This document shows positions 11,801 to 20,968 of a DNA stretch of 64,000 nucleotides, one piece after another. Numbering within the stretch: the stretch's first letter is position 1; every line of letters begins with the position of its first letter. Location of the stretch: the NCBI GenBank assembly GCA_028673005.1, contig CM054118.1:61561401-61625400 (forward strand), written 5' to 3'. Below the pieces are notes generated by a model that made no database searches, was not told the origin of the DNA, and saw only the letters and a program-made list of their open reading frames with translations. Position numbers and translations under genes: made by a program. The DNA comes from Tanypteryx hageni (Eukaryota > Arthropoda > Insecta > Odonata > Petaluridae).

Positions 11801-11975
11801 GTATTTATTTTATTCTTATTTATTTATTTTCATCATCTCTTAAACAGCACATTTGTGGCATTTTACGAAGAGCTTTTTAAACAGTGACAAAGACAGTCAT
11901 GGCCATCCATGTTCAAATCAGGGTTCGAACCCGCGACCTTAATATTGGATAGAATACCCGCAAGCCACCCTTGCC
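11801..11975 (-). mobile_element. tRNA-derived SINE-like element
   Basis: On the minus strand, a tRNA-like head carries an A-box-like GGTGGCTTGCGGG (11957-11969) and a perfect B box GGGTTCGAACCC (11921-11932). They are followed by a unique body and a tail of repeated AAATA units (about 11801-11835). That is the architecture of a SINE transcribed by RNA polymerase III. It ends about 20 bp from the hAT-like element that starts at 11997. Target-site duplications were not resolved. Confidence 0.6.
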
Positions 11976-11996
11976 ATGAACAAACAATATTACGAC

Positions 11997-13457
11997 TAGT
12001 GCATGCCATTTCCCGGTTCTTTTATAATCCCGGGATTCCGGGATTCAAAATTATAAATCCCGGGATCCCGGGAATTTCCTGGGGTTCCAATAAACAATTT
12101 CAAAATCATTTAAAAAGATAGGAATAATACAAATAAGGTTACCAATTACTTGTTTATGACCCAGGGTTGATATAAAATCTTTTAAACCTTATAAAAAGGA
12201 AGAATAAAATAAAAATAGCATTACAACTTTTTTATGAACAGGTGAATCTTAAGTAATTTTACTCTAGCTTTAGGATTTTTTTGTCAATTAATTCGGGTTA
12301 TTTAATTTTTTAGTAGAAAACTACTTCATTTTATGTATTTGAACCTCGTATCAGACAAAACGCTTACATATTGATGTTTAAACTAGTGCTTGTGTTTCCC
12401 GGTTTTTAATCGATCCCGAAAACCTGAGAGGTTCGAAGAAATTTGTTAAAATCATTTACAAATATGGGTTACATGAATAAAATAAAAAATAATTGAAATT
12501 AGCATTTATTTATTGACCTGAAATTTGCTTATCATATTGATTATAAAAATACAGTTACCAATACACACGGTATGTAAAATAAAATACTATGAATTGAAAC
12601 AGCTATACCATTGGCATTCATTTCTCACATAAATACAAAATCATATCATCAACAGTGTTCTAATTCTTATTTCCTATTAGTAATTGATTTATAGTAACTT
12701 TTAAGAAAATATAATGTGTTCACACTACGATCACTCAGTGATGTGCATATTTTGGTTATGAAAAGACCAGCTGCAGTCGTGAGAAAAACCTGAACTTTGA
12801 TACTCCAAACAGTTTGTCAAAATATGCTCAATTTTGGAGACAATCTGTATACAATGTCAACTCACACCCTATAGCGCAGTGGTCTTCAGCCGCTTTTGTT
12901 TTCTTCTAAATGATTTTTGAATATGGAATACACTAGTATAGTTTTTTAATTTAATGAATTTAATATGAAAAATGATTCAGTTGAATTGTAATTGGGAATA
13001 CTCTGAACGTAAAATCGGGTACATTTACATATTATCCGGACGTGAAATTCCTGTCGTAAATTCGAGGAAAGCGCAAAATCGCGGAAACTTAAAATCCGTT
13101 AAAATTTATCATTGTTGCTATGGACCAAACACCGGGACCGAAAGAAAAATGCGTAAATTCGAGGAGAACGTGAAATCGGAGGACGTAAAACCGAAGTTTC
13201 ACTGTATATATTCTCACGGGATTGCAAGCATTTGTGGGTGCTCTATATACATTTCTTCCTTATCGTTGCATTAGAAGTGAAACTAAGCAACTCGGAAAAA
13301 AGCGAGTCTTAGTGGTCCCTTTAGGAACCGCATGGACGATAAAGGCTAGAGAGTAAAATTCTCTTTATGATATACCGGGAATTCCCGGGATATTCAATGG
13401 ATTTCCCGGGAAACGGGAAAACCATTTACCCCCGGGATTCCGGGATGACAAGCACTA
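11997..13457. mobile_element. Non-autonomous hAT-like element, 1.46 kb, TAGTGC termini
   Basis: The left end is TAGTGCATGCCATTTCCCGG; the reverse complement of the right end begins TAGTGCTTGTCATCCCGG. Flanking 8-mers are ATTACGAC (11989-11996) and ATTTCGAC (13458-13465), a 7/8 match consistent with an 8-bp target-site duplication. Both subterminal regions are packed with CCCGGGAT-type motifs, and another partial left end sits at about 12383. No transposase was recognised. A pogo/Tc1-like terminus (reverse complement CAGTGAAACTTCGG, ending at about 13205) suggests a further insertion inside. Confidence 0.7.
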
Positions 13458-15290
13458 ATTTCGACGAGTGCAGCCCTATGAAAATATAACTTTAACTAAT
13501 TTTGCATTTTGGTGCACTTCTCATACTTCGTAGAAATGTTTCTTTGGTCATACAATCATTTCGATGGATAAAATAAGTTGGTTTGGCGCAAGATTTTAGT
13601 TAATAAAGTTGAAGATAGTACTTATAAAACATTTTGAAGTTGGCCGGATCCATCTTTTCTCTCCAATCGAGGAAACCTAGTCCGTATCTCGTCCATTTCA
13701 TGGTTACGGTTCATCTAAGCGCTTAAGAGGTGTGGAAATTTTTTTTATGGGGAATGAAGCAGTTTATATACATCAAATGATTACTCTAATATCGAAAAAC
13801 TCTGTTTTCATTCGGTCGTCATCTTTGGTCTAAATCTCACATACACGATGCGTGTCTTAAAAACCACTTGTTTACCTTACCACCCACGCACCCGTAGCAC
13901 TAACAAAGAGAAAGTAACCCACCGCATCCCAAACAATCTTTCTCCTTTATGATCTCCGCCGTGCGCCTCGGTGGCGGGGGCCTCCTTTGATCTTAGGAAG
14001 ACTGACAGCACGAGGCCTCAGGTCTCTTGCCTCTCTCTTTCTACAATAAGTCCTCCTCGAGATATTTTCCTCTGGGCAAATGTGCTCAACTAAATTTACA
14101 CTCGAATGAGTATCATGATGGAGATTCGTATTGACGATTACTAAGCAAAGTATCAAGGCATTACCAGTTCTAATACTTCCGCGCGGTACGTTGTGAAGAC
14201 ATTTAAAACTATATGTAAACATACCTGAGATCCTGTAGTTAATGTAACTAATAAGTGCTTGAAGATTAAAATTTTCTTTTTAGAAACTCGTTACATATAC
14301 ACTGCTGCTTATGATGCTTACGTTTTGGAATTACTCTCATTATAGATAAGGAGAGCGCTCAGGAAAGTTACTTGGGACATTAACAATTAAACATAAAGCA
14401 AAAGAATTTATCGAAGAAAAAAATCAGCGTGTACTCTCCACAATAAGAAGTATATATACATTTCAAGTACACACACACGCGCGCACGCACGCACACATAT
14501 ATTTTACTTCCGCGTTCTTTAGGATTATAATGTTAGTTAAATTAACGATTAACATTAAATACATACACATTCTTCAACAAATTCTTTTTTTGTGGATACT
14601 TTCATCCCAACTAGTTTACTATCTACACATTACATTACATTACTTGGCCAAAATCGCAACACCGCTACTTTCGAACAACTTGCTGGAACCGGTGCGGGGT
14701 ATCGAATTGTCTCAGAAAAATAACCACGTTTAAAAACAGATCCAAAAAGTATAAGGAAGCGTTTCTTAAAGTAATTTATCATAACTCGTAATTACGACTC
14801 TCCGTATTCAATAAGAAAAAAGTATGGGCAATTAAATTTTCTTGTTAATGCAAATATGATCATTTATTTAAAAGAACATATTGTGAATTATCGCTATGAT
14901 GAAAATTACATTTCGAGTGAATATTCTTTTTGATTGCGCACTACTATTATAAATACCCAACGTTTAGTTTCTATTCAAATATAAAGCTTTCGGGGAACCG
15001 TTGGCTCTCTGGACCTACGCCACCCTCCGCGGTCCCTTCATTCCACCACACCCTCTACCATTTCCCATCATTCCACATCATCTCCCTCCAAACCAACTTC
15101 CGAATTCCTCCTTTCACCTCCTCCTCGCAACTCCGGGTCATGCCCCCCCCACCCCAACCCCCAAACAAGGCACCAGCACGCCCACACGCACGCCCTCCTG
15201 ACTCTCCCCACCACGCCGCTCCTTCCGTCCCGTACGGGAGCGTTTAAAATGGAGATGGAAGGAAAAATGTGAGTCCATCACAATAGTAAT
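13458..15290. other. No gene; CA/CG microsatellite near 14470
   Basis: A short compound microsatellite (ACACAC, GCGCGC, GCACGC) lies at about 14469-14497. The 91-codon minus-strand frame at 13947-14222 and the C-rich patch at 14990-15240 show no recognisable protein. Confidence 0.45.
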
Positions 15291-15299
15291 GAAGACGTT

Positions 15300-16255
15300 T
15301 ATTCTCCCCCAACCCCACTCTCTCTCTCTCTTTCTCAATTTCTCACATTCACTTCCTCCTTCTACCCTCGCCCTCTCTCTTCCTCAATCTTTCCCTCTTT
15401 TCTCCATTCTCTTTCTTTATTTCTTCCCATTCTTTCCCTTTCCCTCCATTTTTCCTCTCTCCCATACCACTCTACCTCTTTCTCTTTCTCCTTCTACCAC
15501 TCCCTTCCTCGTATGTCTTTTAATCCTATTTTCTCCCTCCACCCTCTCTCCCTCCACCCTCTCTCTCTCCACCCTCTCTCCCTCCAACCTATCTCCCTCC
15601 ACCCTCTCTCTCCACCCTATCTCCCTCCACCCTCTCTCCCTCCACCCTCTCTCCCTCCACCCTATCTCCCTCCACACTCTCTCCCTCCACCCTCTCTCCC
15701 TCCACCCTCTCTCCCTCCACCCTATCTCCCTCCACACTCTCTCCCTCCACCCTCTCTCCCTCCACCCTCTCTCCCTCCACCCTCTCTCCCTCCACCCTCT
15801 CTCCCTCCACCCTCTCTCTCCACCCTCTCTCCCTCCACCCTCTCTCCCTCCACCCTCTCTCCCTCCACCCTCTCTCCCTCCACCCTCTCTCCCTCCACCC
15901 TCTCTCCCTCCACCCTCTCTCCCTCCACCCTCTCTCCTTCCACTTATCTCTCCATGTATCTTATTTTGTCTGTTTCTCTCTTTTTTCCTCGCTCTTTTCT
16001 CCCAAACCCTTCCTCTTTCTATCTCAATCGTACTTTTATTTATCCAACGTCATTCTTTTTATCACGTTTTACAATTCTCTCTTGCTTCCTATACCTCATT
16101 TTCCTCTTCACCTCTCCCTCCGTCCCTCCTCGTTATCCATCCTTCCTTTCGCCATCAGTCCTTTTCTCATCTTTCTCATCTTCTTTATTTCTCCTCCCTC
16201 TCCATTTTACCTCTCCATGTGCCATCTTCCCTTTTCCTATCTCTACTTCTCTCTT
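15300..16255. repeat. Polypyrimidine block
   Basis: Nearly one kilobase is strongly pyrimidine-rich on the plus strand. The 341-codon and 282-codon open frames in it consist of Ser/Leu/Pro/His repeats and exist only because CT-rich DNA lacks stop codons. Confidence 0.9.
15534..15943. repeat. 15-bp minisatellite, about 27 copies
   Basis: The unit CCCTCTCTCCCTCCA repeats with a 15-bp period. Variant units carry TATCTC or ACTCTC, and two shortened units (near 15610 and 15815) shift the phase. Variant units recur in a higher-order pattern, for example the block at about 15655-15715 is repeated immediately after. Because the period is divisible by three, it translates as five-residue repeats such as PLSLH; I do not regard this as protein. 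Confidence 0.95.
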
Positions 16256-16472
16256 CCTTGAAGAATATTTTTGGGCTATCATTTGTGGAATTCATCCAAA
16301 TTACATACAAATAAACTGCGCTTTAATTTTCTACTTCGTTGCAAAATATGGAACGACCTAGGTTTTGCTTTTTTCAAATCATCTTCAGGGTGTTGAAGAT
16401 TCTTCGAAGAAAGCATCATCATGTGAAATTTACGGTGGTGAGCGTAATCTTGTGGAACTGTTCGATGATGAA

Positions 16473-16640
16473 CAAATAAAATGACAACTTTGTATTTTCC
16501 ACTGTTTTAATATTTCAAAACGACACGGGTTTCGATGTGATACATCATCATGTTAAGGTTGCCTGAGGATCATGTTTCACATCGAAACCCGTGTCGTACT
16601 GAAGTATTAGAACAGTGGAAACTGCAGTTGTCATGTTATT
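16473..16640. repeat. Long palindrome with perfect 20-bp core arms
   Basis: CGACACGGGTTTCGATGTGA at 16521-16540 is perfectly inverted at 16577-16596 across a 36-bp spacer. Imperfect pairing continues outward for about 45 bp on each side, including TTCCACTGTT and ATGACAACT and their inverses. The whole structure could fold into one hairpin. No flanking target-site duplication was resolved. Confidence 0.85.
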
Positions 16641-16849
16641 TTTCTCCGGCATTATCAAAAATTAATCATCAATAAAGCACAAACTAAAAAATCATAGCGT
16701 AGTTTCTTTGTAATCATTAGTCTCTTTTTCTCTCTTCCTACCTCTACATCGCTCATCTCTTCCTCTTTCTACATTTGCTTATCTTTTTTGGTTTCCCTCT
16801 TCTCTCACTTTCCGCTATTTCTCCCAACCTTTTCTTCCTTCTCTTCTCT

Positions 16850-17190
16850 TACTCTAGTTCAACTGTCGTAAAGGGCGCAAGGAGTCCATCTCTCTCTCTC
16901 TCCTCCCTCCCATTTCTCTTCCTCCCTTCCCCCTTCACCCCGTTGCGGCGCAGAACAAAAGGCCCGCTGGGTCTGTCACCGGTATTTGCGGGGGGGCGCT
17001 CTCCGCCATTCATGGGGCCGATCAGACCCCGCGGCGTTCCTCGCGGGAAATCCTTTAGGTCGTGGGCACGTAACGGACCGCTCTCCCAGCGGGATGCGCG
17101 CGTGCGGGGCGAGGGAGAAGGAGGGGGGCGTGGCCCTTGGCGGGAGTCGGGAAGAAGAAGACGAATGCAAAAATAGAAAAAAGAAACCTC
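16850..17190. other. GC- and CpG-rich patch without a recognised exon
   Basis: This segment is clearly GC-richer than its surroundings and contains many CpG dinucleotides. It could be a promoter-proximal CpG-rich region or a GC-rich repeat. Open frames of up to 138 codons occur on both strands, as expected from composition. I see no domain or splice structure that supports a gene. Confidence 0.35.
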
Positions 17191-18113
17191 CGATGCGCAT
17201 TGCAACGCAATAAACAGGCCGTTGAAGGCGTAACGTACTTCCTTTTATAAATTCGAGCGAGTCGACTTTTAGAACGTCGAGGGGAGGGGAATTTCGCAAT
17301 TTTTCGGCTCGATCGAGAGAGTGAGAGGATGAAAGGAGGTTCTTTATTTTTTTAATCGTTGCATTCGAGAAAGGAGGTCGAAAAGGAATCACACGCGGAA
17401 GAATGGGTTCTAGTTTTTTTCCGTCTCTGAATCTTAACGCGCGGTCGGAAGTCTTCCGTTGCGCCAGTCGCTCGTGTTTTTTTTCCTTGCAGCAGGAGGC
17501 GTTCGATGGAGTGAAAATTCCGCTCGTTAAACGGTTATCCGATTGCGAGAATCACGCGGAGGAATGCAACGCAGACAATGGAATATTTTTTTCCTTTTAT
17601 AATTACTTAATATATTCTCTCCGGTGCCCGGATACGGTAGCTTGGCATTGAAGGGGATATTCAAATGTATTACTCAAAGGAGTTTTTCATTTGGCTGGCA
17701 CGAAACGAATTAAATTTAAACGATATGAAATATCTTTTCGAATCGATATAAGTATTGCGTCGGTGTATCTATTTCAACAGGTAGCTTTAAATCTATACTC
17801 TATAATTTGTTATAAATTTGTTCCCTCGATACAAGAGGTCGGAGCACATATTCTTTTAGAAAATGTAGAATGAAAATACTCCATTAGCACATTTTTACGA
17901 GAATATTCGCTATCTCTTATTCTATTCTCTATCTTCACTAACTTAAGTTGTCTATTTTCCTTTTTCTGACGTGGAAATTTCTTGATGCTTCGGAACTTGA
18001 ACTTTCTAAACGTATACCCAGTTAGCACTGCTGACGTGCAAATGCTGCCTTGGGCGATAAGTCTTAGTGACTGGAAAAGAATTTATTTTTGCATTATCTT
18101 GAACACGACAAGC

Positions 18114-18185
18114 GGCCTGTTGGTCTAGGGGTATGATTCTCGCTTTGGGTGCGAGAGGTCCCGGGTTCAAATCCCGGACAGGCCC
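18114..18185 (+). tRNA. tRNA-Pro (anticodon UGG)
   Basis: A 72-nt cloverleaf. The acceptor strands GGCCTGT and ACAGGCC pair over all seven positions, with discriminator C. The D arm is GGTC/GATT. The anticodon stem CTCGC/GCGAG encloses loop TTTGGGT, giving anticodon TGG, which reads CCA proline codons. The T arm is CCGGG-TTCAAAT-CCCGG. Internal pol III A-box and B-box sequences are intact, and eight T residues follow at 18189-18196. It is the first of three intact tRNA-Pro genes within 2.2 kb on this strand. The fully paired stems argue for a functional gene. Confidence 0.97.
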
Positions 18186-18188
18186 AAA

Positions 18189-18196
18189 TTTTTTTT
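18189..18196 (+). terminator. Pol III T-run terminator of tRNA-Pro(UGG)
   Basis: Eight consecutive T residues lie three bases after the tRNA 3' end. Confidence 0.85.
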
Positions 18197-18481
18197 GTCA
18201 TCTTCCTGACCAATTCTTTTATGTTATTAAACATTTTTAATTTTAAAAGGACGTTTCTGATTTATATTGTAAAATTTAACATAATACGCTGTAAAGGAGT
18301 GGAATTGTTGAGATGTTTTCGTGACGACAATCATTGGGTTTACCAAGGGAAATGAGAAATCGAATGAACGAAAATGTTTCCTCAAACGATTTCAGCCACG
18401 ACGCTCATTCAATTGGTCATTTCGTCGAACGTTTTTATTTGACAAGATAATTATTACGTTAATTAAATTATGCTTTGTATT

Positions 18482-18553
18482 GGCCTGTTGGTCTAGGGGT
18501 ATGATTCTCGCTTCGGGTGCGAGAGGTCCCGGGTTCAAATCCCGGACAGGCCC
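18482..18553 (+). tRNA. tRNA-Pro (anticodon CGG)
   Basis: 72 nt, identical to the gene at 18114 except in the anticodon loop, which is TTCGGGT and gives anticodon CGG (reads CCG). All stems pair. Five T residues at 18557-18561 terminate transcription. It lies 296 bp downstream of the UGG gene, but the flanks of the two genes are not obviously alike, so a very recent tandem duplication is not supported. Confidence 0.97.
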
Positions 18554-18556
18554 GAC

Positions 18557-18561
18557 TTTTT
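18557..18561 (+). terminator. Pol III T-run terminator of tRNA-Pro(CGG)
   Basis: Five consecutive T residues, four bases past the tRNA 3' end. Confidence 0.8.
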
Positions 18562-19600
18562 GGTTGGTTATTCACTCAAGAATTTACAAACCTACGTGCA
18601 ATTTTAAAAGGCGACGAAAAGTTTCTTTTCTCGCAATTATAACGATCGTGTTCATCCATTTTATGGAATAAGCGTTACTGCAGAAGAAATAATTCATGTT
18701 TTTTAATAACAATAGTATATAAATTATTACCTTTTGCACCCAAAATTCATATTAAAAGTAATCAACAAAAGCAACTTCTGTCATCATAATTAGAATTTCA
18801 CATTGAAATAGTAACGTTATTTAAAACTGTTGCAGAAATGTATAAATATAATATATGCTGCTCGAATTGTTGCGAACATTATAAAATACTACAAATATCG
18901 AATATATTTAAAGAATAGGGATTTAGAGCTTACAACAATTTGCCAAAAGTGATCTAAAAGCTCTACAGTTTTAATTCCAAAATTATTATAAAAGAATCGT
19001 ACAGTATCTTTTGATGTTAACTTTGTTAGCATCTGTTCCCTGTTAATTCGGCGTCAAATAAATATGGAAAAAATTACTCCTCATCCAGCATACAGAAATT
19101 TAAATGAGCTCTTTTGACGTTCATTATTTTTTTCATTTAAAGGTTGTTAAAAAATAGATAATAGAAATTGTTGATAAATTACGGTATAGTGGTCTTAATC
19201 CAATGTAGAGAATACCATTATATCATTGAAACAGTAGAATTATTTCACAGAAAGGAAAATAAAGGAAATGGGATAAAAGTTCTATCATTGCACATACACC
19301 TATATTGCTCTTTTTAAACAAATATAACCGCTAAATTCTTTCGAGTTTATAATAGGAAATTAGAAATTTTCTTTTTATTTTTTGTTAAATATATAATACA
19401 ATCGCTTACGCATTAACTGGTCAATGCCTAAAATACGTTTTGTGCTTTTAAGCAAAGCTCTGGAATCCGCCTCGTTTTCGCGAAATACACACAAGCAAGT
19501 TCCGCTCGGCCCAACAAGTGGGAGCAAGTTATGCGGCAAATTCAAGGTTACGAGATTCCTGAGTCGAACACCGCTGCTATGTGCTCTCGCAAGTACGATA
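18562..19600. other. No gene seen
   Basis: AT-rich spacer between the tRNA-Pro genes and the hAT MITE. No supportable feature was found. Confidence 0.5.
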
Positions 19601-19608
19601 ATTTAAAG

Positions 19609-19861
19609 CAGCGGTCTTCAAACTTCGAGAGGCTGTGGAGCCCTTTAAGCGACTCTTAAACTACGACTCTCCACCAACCAAATTAACTTTGCTATGAATA
19701 TATATAACTGTACATACGATAAGTAAATATGTTTGTTTTAACAATATTATCATATTTTATATTACATGACTTTATTACTAGTTTTTTATATTATTTCTTT
19801 AATCCGTGAATCACTTCGCGGAGTTCCAAGGGCTCCGCGGAGCACAGTTTGAAAAACACCG
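19609..19861. mobile_element. hAT MITE, 253 bp, perfect 8-bp target-site duplication
   Basis: Left terminus is CAGCGGTCTTCAAACTT; the right terminus read in reverse begins CGGTGTTTTTCAAACT. Both resemble the common hAT end CAGTGGTTCTCAAAC. The element is flanked by identical 8-mers ATTTAAAG at 19601-19608 and 19862-19869. There is no coding capacity. It sits immediately upstream of a tRNA-Pro relic. Confidence 0.88.
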
Positions 19862-19886
19862 ATTTAAAGCTACTTGTGCGCCATAC

Positions 19887-19959
19887 AGTCATATCGGTCT
19901 GGGAGTAAGTTTCTTACAATTTCTGCGAGATATCTCACGTTCAAATCCCGGGCATAACC
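19887..19959 (+). pseudogene. Degraded tRNA-Pro relic
   Basis: The order of blocks follows tRNA-Pro: GGTCTGGGAGTA corresponds to the D arm, GCGAGATATCTCACG to the region after the anticodon stem, and GTTCAAATCCCGG to the T arm. The acceptor stem and anticodon arm no longer pair. The anticodon cannot be read. The hAT MITE ends 17 bp before it, outside the 8-bp duplication. Confidence 0.65.
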
Positions 19960-20225
19960 AAAACTTTGTGGTGGGATTTGTCAGCTAATTTCGAAAAAAT
20001 CTCTTTTGAAATCGTCGTTTTAGGTTGGAGAAAATAAACCATTATAGGATAACATATCAAATTGAGTTCATAGAATAAGTTGCATTATTGCCGTATTATT
20101 TATCGATATACTCGAGATTGACTTCCACTTTCCATTTTTGCCGCTACAACTCAACGCTCGGTATACCAAATTCTCGAAGCGTTGCATTCTTTTCTTTTAT
20201 AAAGATTTGGAGTAAAACCGTTAAC

Positions 20226-20297
20226 GGCCTGTTGGTCTAGGGGTATGATTCTCGCTTCGGGTGCGAGAGGTCCCGGGTTCAAATCCCGGACAGGCCC
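20226..20297 (+). tRNA. tRNA-Pro (anticodon CGG)
   Basis: 72 nt and identical in sequence to the CGG gene at 18482. All stems pair, anticodon loop TTCGGGT. A shorter T run (four T at 20301-20304) follows. Its 3' flank, including CTATTCAAATTTGAATAAA and ATGAGCATTTGT (to about 20358), reappears downstream of the decayed copy at 44692, so the two loci descend from one duplicated segment. Confidence 0.96.
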
Positions 20298-20901
20298 AAA
20301 TTTTGATTGAGATGCTCCCTATTCAAATTTGAATAAATTTTTTTACATGAGCATTTGTCTATTTTTATTGAGCTCATTAGCAGTGGTTTTAAGATTTGTT
20401 CAAGTAGCATTATTGTAAAAAAACCGCGAAATATTCCTCGCAAAATCCTTCGCGTTTCGATTTCAACCGCAACTATTTAATCGTTTTACATGTTGTACTA
20501 TCAATAACTTCCGTTTGACAAAAATGCCAAGATAAAATACTTGCTGACTTGTAGGGTGGGGAAAAATTTATGTTCAGAACAATCTGTGATTAATAATCGA
20601 TTTCCATTGAACAGACACATCCGGTGCAGCCCGTTGCGGCAGCTGAGTATTTTCAAAAGAATAGTTTGAATTGTATAATATCAATTCTCTATTTCCTATA
20701 CCTGCTTTTTTATAGAGCCGAAATATACTTATCAAAGGCAAAGCATGAATCCGTATGGACGGAGAAATCCTCGAAATCATACATGGCTGTGAATGACGTG
20801 TTGACCACTTGCCGCGGAAAGCGAAAATTATATTTAGCCTCGACGGAACTTTCCTCAGCAGAAGCATGATATGAAAAGCTTCAAACAAGAAAGATTTTGG
20901 A

Positions 20902-20968
20902 GGCCTGTTGTTCTAGGGGTATGATTTTCGCTTTGGGTGCTAGAGGGGTTCAAATCCCGAACAGGCCC
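20902..20968 (+). pseudogene. tRNA-Pro pseudogene with a 5-bp deletion
   Basis: The acceptor stem (GGCCTGT/ACAGGCC), D loop and TGG anticodon loop are preserved. Five bases of the variable region and 5' T stem are missing, the anticodon stem carries mismatches (TTCGC against GCTAG), and the T arm is no longer paired. The copy is 67 nt instead of 72 nt. It is most likely not processed as tRNA. Confidence 0.85.

Noticed and set aside
11445..12892. Element bounded by GAAGACCACTGG at 11465 and CAGTGGTCTTCAGCC at 12887
   Set aside because: The two hAT-like ends face the wrong way to bound one element; they are probably separate fragments.
15289..16361. Open frames of 341 and 282 codons (plus) and several of 73-106 codons (minus)
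   Set aside because: All are encoded by a CT-rich minisatellite and polypyrimidine DNA; the same repeat is open in several frames on both strands.
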